The notes under the pieces were generated by a model. The model had not been told where the DNA came from and made no database searches. It saw only the letters and a program-made list of their open reading frames with translations. The position numbers and the translations under genes were made by a program. A stretch of 64,000 nucleotides of DNA. It comes from JACVRM01 sp036824245. Its GTDB lineage: Bacteria; Actinomycetota; Thermoleophilia; Gaiellales; Gaiellaceae. Numbering within the stretch: position 1 is the first letter of the stretch; every line of letters begins with the position of its first letter. Below are positions 8,515 to 16,209 of this stretch, in pieces. The stretch lies in assembly GCA_036824245.1 (NCBI GenBank), contig DAITAO010000004.1, positions 12,593-76,592 on the forward strand, in the 5' to 3' direction.

Positions 8515-9399
8515 CTACCAGCCGCGGGTCTCGAGCAGCTCGTGCTCGGGCAGGGCGGCGGCGGACACCCCGCTCATCGCCTCGCCCAGGCCCTGCGATA
8601 CGCGCGCGAGGATCTGTGCGTCGGCGAAGTGCGTCGTGGCCTCGACGATCGCCTTGGCGCGCTCGGCCGGGTTGTCGGACTTGAAGATCCCCGAGCCGAC
8701 GAAGACGCCGTCGGCCCCGAGCTGCATGCAGAGCGCCGCGTCTGCCGGCGTGGCGATCCCGCCCGCGGTAAACGTTACGACCGGGAGGCGCCCGTTCTCC
8801 GCAACCCACTTCACGAGCTCGTGCGGCGCCTGGAGGTTCTTCGCCTCCGTGTAGAGCTCGTCCCCGCGCAGCGACCCGAGCCGCCGGATGCCGCCGAACA
8901 CCGAGCGCATGTGGCGGACCGCGTTGACGATGTCGCCGGTGCCAGCCTCGCCTTTGGTACGGATCATGGCCGCACCTTCCGAGAGACGGCGGAGCGCCTC
9001 ACCAAGGTTCCGGCAGCCGCACACGAAGGGCACGGTGAACTTCCACTTGTCGATGTGGTGCTCCTCGTCGGCCGGCGTCAGCACCTCGCTCTCATCGATG
9101 TAGTCCACCTCGAGCGCCTCGAGGATCTGTGCTTCGACAAAGTGGCCGATGCGCGCCTTGGCCATGACCGGGATGGTGACGGCCTCCTGGATCTCGCTGA
9201 TCTTCGTCGGGTCCGCCATGCGGGCCACGCCGCCCTGCGCGCGGATGTCCGCCGGAACGCGCTCGAGCGCCATCACAGCGACGGCACCCGCCTCTTCGGC
9301 GATCTGCGCCTGGTCGGCATCCGTCACGTCCATGATCACCCCGCCTTTGAACATCTCGGCGAGGCCGGTCTTCACGCGCATCGTGCCCGGCTCGGCCAT
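8515..9399 (-). CDS. pdxS: Pyridoxal 5'-phosphate synthase lyase subunit PdxS
   Basis: PdxS is the (beta/alpha)8 synthase that forms PLP from ribose 5-phosphate, glyceraldehyde 3-phosphate and PdxT-derived ammonia. The 294-residue protein has KGGVIMDVTDADQAQIAEEA, the Lys-containing PVMAKARIGHFVEAQ, and RTKGEAGTGDIVNAVRHMR. The ATG at 9399 has TAGAAT 6 nt upstream and no Shine-Dalgarno, so it appears leaderless. Confidence 0.98.
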   Translation of the reverse strand: MAEPGTMRVKTGLAEMFKGGVIMDVTDADQAQIAEEAGAVAVMALERVPADIRAQGGVARMADPTKISEIQEAVTIPVMAKARIGHFVEAQILEALEVDYIDESEVLTPADEEHHIDKWKFTVPFVCGCRNLGEALRRLSEGAAMIRTKGEAGTGDIVNAVRHMRSVFGGIRRLGSLRGDELYTEAKNLQAPHELVKWVAENGRLPVVTFTAGGIATPADAALCMQLGADGVFVGSGIFKSDNPAERAKAIVEATTHFADAQILARVSQGLGEAMSGVSAAALPEHELLETRGW

Positions 9400-9405
9400 G
9401 GCTCG

Positions 9406-9411
9406 ATTCTA
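9406..9411 (-). promoter_or_regulatory. -10 box of the leaderless pdxS promoter (TAGAAT)
   Basis: Read on the reverse strand, TAGAAT is followed by six bases and then the pdxS ATG. It is one of the clearest examples of the recurring leaderless arrangement in this window. Confidence 0.6.
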
Positions 9412-9640
9412 CCCACCGTTCTGGGCGCGCCACTCAGCGGGAGTCACAGGCGCGCTCGACCCGCCCGCCCGCCTCTATTAGCCGCTACGCGCTCAGCCGT
9501 TTAGGCAGGCCGCGTCCCGGGAAGTTGGGGAGCTTGCGCCGCAAGTCCGCCGCACTCATCGAGATCGCTTTTGTTTCGCCGTCAGGATTCCCTCACAGGG
9601 CTGCGGCGCGAACGTCTCCGCACATCCCTCGACACGGTGA

Positions 9641-9671
9641 AAAAGTGAAAAACGCCCAGCCGCAGACGCGG
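9641..9671 (-). terminator. Possible intrinsic terminator, reverse strand
   Basis: On the reverse strand, a short GC hairpin (CCGC-loop-GCGG, 9660-9671) is followed by GTTTTTCACTTTTTC. It lies just downstream of the structured element at 9702-9792 and about 240 bp upstream of pdxS. It would end a short RNA made from that element. The stem is short, so confidence is low. Confidence 0.35.
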
Positions 9672-9701
9672 ATGCCTCGGCCGACGGTGGCCCCCAAAGG
9701 G

Positions 9702-9792
9702 CGATACAACTGCACTCGCCGGGCGGGCCGGGGAGCCGACGAGCCTGTCGGCTCATCTCCCCCACCGGTTCCGCCCGGCGTTACCTGTATCG
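9702..9792. other. Unassigned strongly structured non-coding element
   Basis: Three nested perfect helices are visible. CGATACA (9702-9708) pairs with TGTATCG (9786-9792). CGCCGGGCGG (9717-9726) pairs with CCGCCCGGCG (9771-9780). GAGCCGAC (9733-9740) pairs with GTCGGCTC (9747-9754). Large asymmetric internal loops separate them. It lies in the 494-bp gene-free gap between pdxS and the PAP2 gene. A hairpin plus T-run follows on the reverse strand, so that strand is the likelier sense. I cannot match it to a known riboswitch or RNA family. Confidence 0.5.
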
Positions 9793-9893
9793 GCACTGCG
9801 GCGCCCACCCTGAGGCGCCGACCGATCGATCTGATTCGGTTAAGGCGAAGTGCTTGAGCGCCGATTAGGGTAATCGGCTTCGGCCACCGCTAG

Positions 9894-10454
9894 ATGGCAG
9901 CCATCTTCGACCCACTCCTGCGCGCGGACGAGACAGTCCTCGAGCTGGTCCAGGGCCTGCGCTGGGAGCCGCTCACGCTGCTCTTCGTCATGCTGTCCGG
10001 CTGGTGGATGAAGGGTTTCGCATTCGTCTTGATCGGGGCGCTGGGCGACCTGCGCTCGCGTCGCATCGTTCCCGCAGCTTCGATGTTCGCGGCGCTCAGT
10101 GTGGCGATCGGAGGGCTCCTCACCGGACTGCTGAAGGACTCGCTCGAGAGACCAAGGCCGGCAGCGGCGAGCAGCGATATACAGCCCGCCGTGGACACGC
10201 CCGGCTCGTGGTCCTTCCCCTCCGGGCACACGTCGACTGCGTTCGCGGCCGCGGTGGTCGTGGCCAGCCTGCACCCGCGCCTGCGCTGGCCGGTGCTCGC
10301 GCTGGCGACGCTCGTCGGGCTGTCGCGCATCTATCTGGGCGTCCACTTCACGATCGACGTGATCGCAGGAGCGGCGCTCGGGCTGACGGTCGGCCTCGCG
10401 GGCGCCTTCGTCGCGCGCCGGGCGCGGTGGACTCACCAACCAGCACCGTCCTGA
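9894..10454 (+). CDS. PAP2-family membrane phosphatase
   Basis: This is an integral-membrane type 2 phosphatidic acid phosphatase-like enzyme, which removes phosphate from lipid phosphates such as undecaprenyl pyrophosphate. All three PAP2 motifs are present: KDSLERPRP (motif 1), PSGH (motif 2) and SRIYLGVHFTID (motif 3, with catalytic His). Length is 186 residues with about five hydrophobic segments. The following glycosyltransferase overlaps its end by 28 bp, suggesting a joint role in polyprenyl-phosphate sugar metabolism. Confidence 0.9.
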   Translation: MAAIFDPLLRADETVLELVQGLRWEPLTLLFVMLSGWWMKGFAFVLIGALGDLRSRRIVPAASMFAALSVAIGGLLTGLLKDSLERPRPAAASSDIQPAVDTPGSWSFPSGHTSTAFAAAVVVASLHPRLRWPVLALATLVGLSRIYLGVHFTIDVIAGAALGLTVGLAGAFVARRARWTHQPAPS

Positions 10455-11131
10455 CAGAGCCGCTCGATCCCACGCGGGTCGCGGCCATCGTGCCGGCGCA
10501 CCTGACGCCTCCCGGACGAGCGCTCATCGAGGAGCTCACGCAGCTGGTCGGCGAAGTGCTCGTGGTCGACGACGGCATGCCCGCCGAGCAGGCGGCGTTG
10601 GCCGCGCGGCTTGCCGCCTCGACAGGTGTCGGACTCCTACGCCTGCCACGGAACTACGGCAAGGGCCATGCCATCGCGGCGGCCCGCCGGTTTCTGCTGT
10701 CCCGTGAGCGGGGGCCTCACGCGGTCGTCGTTCTCGATGCAGACGGCCAGCATCTGCCCTCTGCGCTGCCCGCCCTGCTCGCTGCAGCCGCGCAGGCGGA
10801 GCTCGTCGTGGGAGACCGCTCCGGCGATAGGGCCGCGATGCCGCTCCTACGCCGCGTGAGCAACCGCGTGTCGAGCCGGCTGCTGGCACTTGTCACCGGA
10901 GCGCCGATTCCGGACGGCCAGTGCGGGATGCGCATCCTGAGGGGACGAGCACTCCTCGAGATCGAGTTTCCGGGCGGGCGGTACGAGGCCGAGACTCGTC
11001 ATCTCAAGAGGTGCATCAGCGCTGGAGTGCCAATCGCGTGGGTGCCGATTCCGGTCGTCTACGAGGGCGCTCCGAGCTCGTTCCGTCCCGGCCGGGACGG
11101 CGCGCGCGTGCTCAGGGCCATTCTCTCCTAG
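10427..11131 (+). CDS. Family 2 glycosyltransferase
   Basis: This GT-A fold glycosyltransferase resembles polyprenyl- or dolichyl-phosphate sugar synthases. It opens with VAAIVPAHLTPP, has the helix after VLVVDDGMP, the nucleotide-sugar and metal motif VLDADGQH, and the acceptor-side DGQCGMRILRG. The preferred start is GTG 10427, inside the PAP2 gene, giving 234 residues. No membrane segment is clear. Translational coupling to the PAP2 phosphatase suggests the pair transfers a sugar to a lipid phosphate and recycles it; the substrate is unknown. Confidence 0.85.
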   Translation: MDSPTSTVLTEPLDPTRVAAIVPAHLTPPGRALIEELTQLVGEVLVVDDGMPAEQAALAARLAASTGVGLLRLPRNYGKGHAIAAARRFLLSRERGPHAVVVLDADGQHLPSALPALLAAAAQAELVVGDRSGDRAAMPLLRRVSNRVSSRLLALVTGAPIPDGQCGMRILRGRALLEIEFPGGRYEAETRHLKRCISAGVPIAWVPIPVVYEGAPSSFRPGRDGARVLRAILS

Positions 11132-11188
11132 CGCGGTCGCAGTCGTGGCAGCAGACCGCGCGCCGGAAGTGGATACGCTGGCCGCTCG

Positions 11189-11261
11189 GGGCCCGTAGCT
11201 CAGCGGTCAGAGCAGCCGGCTCATAACCGGTTGGTCCCTGGTTCGAATCCAGGCGGGCCCA
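11189..11261 (+). tRNA. tRNA with CAU anticodon (elongator Met, or Ile2 if modified to lysidine)
   Basis: A complete 73-nt cloverleaf is visible. The acceptor stem is GGGCCCG/CGGGCCC, the D arm is TAGCTCAGCGGTCAGAGCA, the anticodon loop CTCATAA has CAT at 11222-11224, and the T arm contains GGTTCGAATCC. CCA is not encoded. The GC-rich acceptor and the TTGGTC variable region resemble bacterial tRNA-Ile2(CAU), so Ile2 is as likely as Met. The 3' end is the attachment site for the element that follows. Confidence 0.92.
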
Positions 11262-11262
11262 T
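11242..11262 (+). repeat. Attachment-site copy within the tRNA 3' end (attL-like)
   Basis: The tRNA 3' end TTCGAATCCAGGCGGGCCCA recurs at 14091-14110 with one A missing. The contiguous identical core is 16 bp (ATCCAGGCGGGCCCAT). Duplication of a tRNA 3' end is the classic footprint of tyrosine-integrase insertion. Confidence 0.75.
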
Positions 11263-11339
11263 TACCACCCACGCGCTCATGCGGAAATCGCTTGGTTGCG
11301 CGAGTCAGGTGTGTCAGCCGTGCCGGAAATGCGCGTGCG

Positions 11340-11360
11340 GTGCCTACCTGGGTGCCTACC
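11340..11360 (+). repeat. Paired GTGCCTACC direct repeats, possible integrase arm sites
   Basis: Two copies of GTGCCTACC start 12 bp apart (11340 and 11352), about 80 bp inside the left end of the element. The same pair with the same 12-bp spacing recurs at 14039 and 14051 near the right end. Arm-type integrase sites have this layout, so that role is inferred. Confidence 0.45.
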
Positions 11361-11396
11361 TCAGATTTCGCCAGACCGGACAACGGCTATGCGGCT

Positions 11397-12098
11397 TTAC
11401 CTTCGCGGCTCGTCGCGGGCCCTCAAGTCAGCCAGCACGATGCTCGGGCTGACGCCTTCCCGCCGGGCGATCACGGTTGCCGCCTCGCCGGCCCGCCGAG
11501 CCGCCACGACACGGTCGCGGCGCTCCTCAATCACAGTGGCTTCGCGGCGGATGCCGGCCGCCTGCTCGAGCTCGGCCCGCAGCGCGTTCAGCTGGCCATG
11601 AACGACCCGTCGGGGGAGGCCGAGCTGGTCTGCGGCCTCCTCAGGGGAGAAGCCCAACACCATCATCGACCCGATCGAGCGGGCTGTGTGCAGTGCGGTC
11701 GCCGATAGCTTGCTCGAGGTCAGCCCAGCCAGCACCTGTGCCGTCAGCGTCAGCGACTGCGACTGCGACGGCTGCGTCGAGGGAGAGCGGCAACTCGGGT
11801 TTCGGGGCGCGGCTATCGCCGTAGGTTTTGCGGTACCAATCGACGACCCTGAGTGACAAGAATTGTGTGCAGACTCTCCTGAACGACCAACCTCTGCTCT
11901 TGTCGTATCTGAGGGAGAGCTCGTAGGCGGTGGCGATGAGGTACGAGAGAGCGTCTTCGTAGTGGTGTGGGTCGAGCCAGGCGCGCAGCGTCCGAGCTGG
12001 TTGTTGAGGATGCTTCGGGCGAGCTTCTCGATGTCTCGGACGTCGTGGAATCGGACAGGGCCGGAGAGCAGTCGTTGCTCATAGTGGAGATCCTGCAA
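11397..12098 (-). pseudogene. Sigma-70-like factor relic (phage/element type), frameshifted
   Basis: Joining frames gives a coherent protein resembling short sigma-70-like factors of actinophages. A region 2-like part reads ALSYLIATAYELSLRYDKSR and then FLSLRVVDWYRKTYGD. A linker follows, then a region 4-like helix-turn-helix GFSPEEAADQLGLPRRVV and a basic helical tail. One base appears lost near 11992, where the frame moves between LARSILNNQL and TLRAWLDPHHYED. A compensating shift occurs between about 11650 and 11750. The start is uncertain; TTG 12098 is a guess. It lies inside the tRNA-bounded element and is transcribed toward the tRNA. Confidence 0.55.
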
Positions 12099-12284
12099 GC
12101 AGGCTAGAGCGTACAAAATCGGCCTGCTAGCACGGGCTGAGGCAGTTCGCCTGCATGGGGAGTCGATCTTGCAACGGTGTCCATCCGATGCCCATCCCTC
12201 CACCCCCGCCGAGGCGATGGGACTACGACTGAGCCTCTCCAGTGCCCGCCCAGAGACCCGCGCGGACTACGGGTAATGCCGTGG

Positions 12285-12614
12285 CTAGTGCGTTCCGGAT
12301 GCAAGAGACCACGTTAGGAGCAGCCAGAACGTGGTCAGCAGCGCACCCAAAGTGAGCGCCACTCCGGGCGTGGCGCGGCGGCCGCGCGCACGTCGTTTCA
12401 ATGCAATGGCGGCCAATACGACGGCAATCGGTCCGGCCAGTGCGCTGATCGCAAGCGGGGCGTCGGGATCACCGTCGCTCCACATCAGCAGACCGAGGAC
12501 GCCGGATGCGACGCCAACGACGGCCACGACGCAGGCTGCGGTTCCCCACGGCTCGGACGCCGGTCGGGGAACCGCAGCTTGAGCCGGATCAGATCCCCAG
12601 CTCAAAACGACCAT
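12285..12614 (-). CDS. Small membrane protein, three predicted membrane segments
   Basis: The 109-residue protein has three hydrophobic stretches: TAACVVAVVGVASGVLGLLM, LAISALAGPIAVVLAAIAL and GVALTLGALLTTFWLLLTW. An RRARGRRA loop follows the second. The layout resembles small DUF4190-type membrane proteins, but no motif proves it. It lies within the tRNA-bounded element, on the same strand as the phage-type relics, so it may be cargo. Confidence 0.5.
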   Translation of the reverse strand: MVVLSWGSDPAQAAVPRPASEPWGTAACVVAVVGVASGVLGLLMWSDGDPDAPLAISALAGPIAVVLAAIALKRRARGRRATPGVALTLGALLTTFWLLLTWSLASGTH

Positions 12615-12781
12615 CCGCGAGGCCGGGGGGCAGCTCGGCCGGACGGGACAGCATCGGGTCAGGCAGCCGCAGATTCACCTGGGCTCGGACCCTAGCCGTC
12701 GCCCATTCCGCCTGTGGTCAGGTCACGCGTGGAGAAATTTTTCTCGCGGGTGCCTAGGCGGGGGCGGGCATCGGTGGCTGC

Positions 12782-13179
12782 TCACGGGTCACCCCCGGGT
12801 CTCACGGCGCGCAAACGGGCAGCTGGCGACCCGTTAGCGAAGCCTGGCACCGCAGTTGGCGACGGACCGGGATGCTTTCGGAGCAGCCGTTGCCGCAACC
12901 TGTCGGCGATCACGTCGAGCTCGGCGAGGTGCCAATGAGCGGGTGGACGACTGGCTGTCCGCGGCTGCCGGTCGTCATCACCGGCTTCCCGAGCGACTCC
13001 CACTCCTCGTTTACGACCCTGCGCCGCTCCATCGTCGCCTCATACGCCGCCTGGGCTTCCTCGACCGGGCTCATCCGATGGAAATCCCATTGCGCGAACT
13101 TGCGAAAGCCGAGGGGCGAAGGGGCGGGTGTTCGGAGCCCCCTACGGGTGCCGTCGGGGTGGCACAGTTTTCCTGACAC
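12782..13179 (-). pseudogene. Phage terminase small-subunit-like relic, frameshifted
   Basis: Two frames joined near 12933 give a coherent protein. The N-terminal part contains EEAQAAYEATMERRRVVNEE and then TTGSRGQPVVHPLI. The C-terminal part contains HLAELDVIADRLRQRLLRK and SPAARLRA. The GS.GQ..HPL and C-terminal SPAARLR signatures are typical of actinophage small terminase (P27-like) proteins, which start DNA packaging. A single missing base (ATTGG for ATTTGG) restores HPLIWHLAELD. M36 (13074) is an alternative start. Its position downstream of an HNH gene matches the usual HNH-terminase order in phage packaging modules. Confidence 0.55.
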
Positions 13180-13338
13180 CCGCGCACAGCTGGCCCGGTG
13201 TCCGGGCCTCTCTTCTCGGCCATGGGAACCCTCTCTCGCAGACTTGCCCTTTTTGAGGCTGAGCCAAGATGATCCGAGAATGTTGCAAAGCTACGCAGCG
13301 TCCAAGGTGTCGCTTCAACGGCGATTGCATGGCTCTTT

Positions 13339-13557
13339 GTGGCTGGGGCCCAGGCTTCCCAAAGCCACTACCAGCTGTGGGTTGCATTCGCGTGGGCTGT
13401 GCCCGCCGTTGTCCTGGCAGCGATCGTGCTGGCGGTCGCAGCCTTCGTGTTCGAGCGGCCCCTATGGTGGGCCATCGGCGCGTTCTGTGCGAGCTTAGTT
13501 TTGCCGATCGCGATCTTGATAGTGCTTTCCCGTCTCCCACCGGGCTCGCTCTCATGA
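13339..13557 (+). CDS. Possible small two-helix membrane protein
   Basis: The 72-residue reading has two strongly hydrophobic stretches, WVAFAWAVPAVVLAAIVLAV and WAIGAFCASLVLPIAILIVL, separated by FERPLW. It starts with GTG and no clear ribosome site. It overlaps the tail of the HNH relic on the opposite strand, so one of the two readings may be spurious. No function is assigned. Confidence 0.4.
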   Translation: MAGAQASQSHYQLWVAFAWAVPAVVLAAIVLAVAAFVFERPLWWAIGAFCASLVLPIAILIVLSRLPPGSLS

Positions 13558-13867
13558 GTTTGGTCCTGGGCTCGTGGTTTCCAGCCGCCGTGCTGTGAGC
13601 CGTGGCAGGACGAGCAGAGGCTTTCGTAGTCGTCGGGGTTGCGGTTGTGCGGCCCGCCCGGGAGGAAGTGGACCGCCAGCGGGCCGTCTGTTCCGCACCG
13701 GACGCAACGGTGTCCGTCGCGGGCGAGCACCGTCTGGCGGAAACGCCGCCACCACGCGCGGTCACGCTGGTCAACCGCTGCCGCACCCTGCGCCGCTCTT
13801 GCTGGTCGGCTTTGCAATCGGGGCAGCCGGTGGTCGGCACGATCCCGTGGTGAACGCAGAAGCGCAT
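13552..13867 (-). pseudogene. Phage-type HNH endonuclease relic, frameshifted
   Basis: The N-terminal part starting at ATG 13867 reads MRFCVHHGIVPTTGCPDCKA, with a CxxC zinc pair. After a one-base shift near 13770 the frame continues RDRAWWRRFRQTVLARDG, then CVRCG, then a histidine region and the closing LCSSCHGSQHGG. This is the layout of small HNH nucleases beside phage terminases. The usual first HNH His appears in AVHFLPGG. The C-terminal end is uncertain. It forms the upstream end of the relic cluster read toward the tRNA. Confidence 0.55.
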
Positions 13868-14038
13868 TACCGGCAAAGCGGCCCTGTTGTTGACTGACGA
13901 GCCGGGATATCTGCTGGACCGGGACGGGTGCCCGGTGACGCCCACTGTCTAGGCGGGGTTAGGTGGCCTAGCCACTGCCTACCGTTTTTCGTCGACGAGA
14001 CGAGAATGAGCTTCGAACGGCCCAGGCGAGCTCAGACG

Positions 14039-14059
14039 GTGCCTACCCCGGTGCCTACC
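14039..14059 (+). repeat. Paired GTGCCTACC direct repeats near the right element end
   Basis: GTGCCTACC at 14039 and 14051 has the same 12-bp spacing as the pair at 11340/11352. A further full copy at 14181, followed 12 bp later by GTGCCGGAG, lies just outside the right attachment site. Confidence 0.45.
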
Positions 14060-14090
14060 CCGAGTAGAAAAACGGCGACTAGCAGGGGTG

Positions 14091-14110
14091 TTCGATCCAG
14101 GCGGGCCCAT
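14091..14110 (+). repeat. Attachment-site copy at the far end (attR-like)
   Basis: TTCGATCCAGGCGGGCCCAT repeats the tRNA 3' end (11242-11262) with one A deleted. No other part of the tRNA is present. It marks the right boundary of a 2.85-kb insertion. The next 215 bp (14111-14326) show no gene. Confidence 0.75.
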
Positions 14111-14326
14111 CTGATGTCACTGAGTAGCCGTTCTGCCTTAGCCAAGCCGGCCGTGTGTGAAAAGACCCGGAAAGCGCGTGGTGCCTACCCCGGTGCCGGA
14201 GCCGAGCGCGCAAGCCTCGGCAGCGGTAGCGCCTCAGTTGCCACAAGCCTTGCCACTGTGTGTTTCGGTGTTCTTGCGGTGGGAACGGGGGGACCGATAT
14301 GGGACGCTCTAGAGGAGGTTGAGAAG

Positions 14327-14722
14327 ATGGCCGATGCAAACAAATTCTCCGAGCGGTTAATCGATGTGGCAGAGCGATTCGCCGATGCGGTCGACGCCGC
14401 AGAGGGCAAGGGCCCGAGGAAATCCAGCAATGGAGCACGATGGCTGATTCTGCCCGCGGCCGGGGCCGGGATATACGCCCTGGCGACCAGTAGCTCGAGC
14501 ATGGCTCGCCAAACGAGGAGGCTTGTGCGTCGGGCTAAGGACCGCGCCACCGACCTTCCGGACGCCGACCTGTTCAACCGCGTGAAGGAGGTCACCGGTC
14601 TCGAAGAGGGCGGGTCCTCAGCCGCCGGCAGCCAAACGCGACGTTCGACCAGCGCAAATCAGACTCGAGCCAGTCGGCCAAGAAAAACTCAGCGTCGGCG
14701 GAAAACTACGGCTTCTCGATAG
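14327..14722 (+). CDS. Hypothetical protein with one membrane segment and basic tail
   Basis: ATG 14327 has a strong Shine-Dalgarno (AGAGGAGG) 8 nt upstream. The 131-residue protein has an acidic amphipathic N-terminus (FSERLIDVAERFADAVDAAE), one hydrophobic segment (ARWLILPAAGAGIYALA), a helical region with ELP-like DLPDADLFNRVKEVTG, and a long Ser/Arg/Lys-rich disordered tail. I do not recognise the family. It is the first intact gene after the tRNA-linked element. Confidence 0.75.
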   Translation: MADANKFSERLIDVAERFADAVDAAEGKGPRKSSNGARWLILPAAGAGIYALATSSSSMARQTRRLVRRAKDRATDLPDADLFNRVKEVTGLEEGGSSAAGSQTRRSTSANQTRASRPRKTQRRRKTTASR

Positions 14723-15041
14723 AAGCGGCTCCGCCCGAAGTCCTCGACTGGACTGAGGCGACGTCTTGCCGCGGCCGGCACCCCGGTCGGTCGCGGTTGG
14801 TGGCGCTGCGTCTGGTTCCGTGCCGATCAGCTCCGCGGTTGCGTTGTTTTCACAGACGCGCGTTGTCGTCTCTGAGCTCTTCCCGTCTGCATGGCAGGTG
14901 CCAGGTCGGCCCATGGGTAGCTGCACCGCTGCGCGAAAACCTGCATAAGGAGTGCCAGAGTCGCCGGGAATGCACGTGCACACGTTGCAAATACCGTTCG
15001 GCTCCCCGTAGAGTCCGGCACTCCGCTTACGAAAGGGTCCC
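14723..15041. other. Gene-free stretch, nothing recognised
   Basis: No reading frame here has coding character in either strand, and I see no tRNA, repeat-family member or clear terminator. It precedes a 27-residue hydrophobic peptide gene. Confidence 0.4.
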
Positions 15042-15125
15042 GTGTCCTGGCTTTGGATCATCATCATCGTCATCGTTGTGTTGGCCGTCCTTGGCTTCTT
15101 TGGCCGGGGACGCATGTCTAGGTAG
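15042..15125 (+). CDS. Very small hydrophobic membrane peptide, 27 aa
   Basis: GTG 15042 is preceded by GAAAGGG, a plausible ribosome site. The reading gives a short start, an unbroken hydrophobic helix (WLWIIIIVIVVLAVLGFF), and a basic end (GRGRMSR). This is the layout of tiny single-span membrane proteins (DUF3309-like) common in bacteria. The function is unknown. Confidence 0.5.
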   Translation: MSWLWIIIIVIVVLAVLGFFGRGRMSR

Positions 15126-15166
15126 CACCGTCCCCTCAGCGGACGTGAGCATGCGAGGATCCGCGC

Positions 15167-15643
15167 GTGCCCGCCGCGCCGTTCCAAATCCGGGCCGCGC
15201 GCGACGACGACCGCCTTCCGCTCGCAATCATGTTCGCCGCGATCGCCGAAGAGCGCGACGGAATCGCCACGGAACCGCCCGTGGACGTCGAGGCGCGCGC
15301 CGCGAGCTGGACGCTCGACGGGATGCTCGTTGCGGTCGCCGACGCCGAGATCGTCGGCTCGCTGCACCTCGAGCAGAGTCGGCACGGGTTCGGCGAGATC
15401 GCGATGGCCGTCGCACGCGAGTGGCGCGGGCGCGGCGTGGGCTCGGCACTCCTCGCGGCGGCGATCGAGTTGGCGCGCCAGCGCGGCCTGCACAAGCTGA
15501 GCCTCGATGTCTTCGCGCACAACGCCGCCGCGATCGCGCTCTACCGCAAGTTCGGCTTCGTCGAGGAAGGACGTCGCATCAAGCACTACCGGCGCGCGAG
15601 CGGCGAGCTCTGGGACGCCCTCGAAATGGGGCTGCTGCTCTGA
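15167..15643 (+). CDS. GNAT-family N-acetyltransferase
   Basis: This is a 158-residue GCN5-related acetyltransferase using acetyl-CoA. Motif A is clear (AVAREWRGRGVGSALL, containing the RGRGVGS pyrophosphate loop). Motif B follows with HNAAAIALYRKFGFVEEGR, the usual LYxKxGF end of the fold. The substrate (protein N-terminus, amino acid or drug) cannot be read from the sequence. It starts with GTG and is convergent with the PRC-barrel gene. Confidence 0.88.
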   Translation: MPAAPFQIRAARDDDRLPLAIMFAAIAEERDGIATEPPVDVEARAASWTLDGMLVAVADAEIVGSLHLEQSRHGFGEIAMAVAREWRGRGVGSALLAAAIELARQRGLHKLSLDVFAHNAAAIALYRKFGFVEEGRRIKHYRRASGELWDALEMGLLL

Positions 15644-15671
15644 CTTTCACGACGCGCCGGGGGGCGCGCAA

Positions 15672-16031
15672 TCAGCGGCGGGCGAGCCGGCGGCCGCTCT
15701 CCGTCTCGGGCGGGGCGTAGTTGAGCAGGTAGTGGTGATAGAGGGCTGACTCTCCCGACTGCGAGAGTTCGTCGCCGTGCATGTCGATGTTTGGGGCGTC
15801 CTCGACTTGCTTTTTGGAGACCGTCACCTGGAGGTTGTCGGGGCCGATCGTGACCCCGTGCAGTGGCACAAACGTCAAGTGTCGTGAGAGCAAGCCTTCC
15901 TTCACGGTGCCGAACATCGGCTCGTCGGTCTCGACATCGACGTAGACGTCCTCGAGCTTGCCGATCTTCTCGCCGTCCCGGTCGACCAGATCCTTGCCGT
16001 GCCACTCGGCGATGTTCTGATGCTCGGCCAT
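15672..16031 (-). CDS. PRC-barrel domain protein
   Basis: ATG 16031 is preceded by AGGAGACAA, a good ribosome site, so a longer upstream reading is rejected. The 119-residue protein has the PRC-barrel signature GKDLVDRDGEKIGKLEDVYV, and then VPLHGVTIGPDNLQVTVSK. A C-terminal tail contains ALYHHYLLNYAPP. Such small proteins are common in soil actinobacteria and are often stress-linked, but the role is unknown. Confidence 0.85.
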   Translation of the reverse strand: MAEHQNIAEWHGKDLVDRDGEKIGKLEDVYVDVETDEPMFGTVKEGLLSRHLTFVPLHGVTIGPDNLQVTVSKKQVEDAPNIDMHGDELSQSGESALYHHYLLNYAPPETESGRRLARR

Positions 16032-16209
16032 TTGTCTCCTCGTCCCCGTGGGGACAAACGGAAAACATCGGTAACTCGTTCCGCACGCGGTGGCGATCCA
16101 CGGCCCGCGGACACGCGACTTACGCTGACTGGGGCCGAGCATTGACGGTGGCGGGTCCGGCTCGTCGCCGCCACGCACGCGCCGGGTTCGGTCTATAGGC
16201 TCGTTGTTC

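Noticed and set aside
9702..9792. c-di-AMP (ydaO-type), cobalamin, SRP RNA or c-di-GMP elements
   Set aside because: The conserved loop sequences of those families are not present, despite strong helices.
10004..10426. N-terminal extension of the glycosyltransferase through the PAP2 gene
   Set aside because: The stretch overlaps the PAP2 motifs in another frame and has shadow composition; the enzyme fold starts after GTG 10427.
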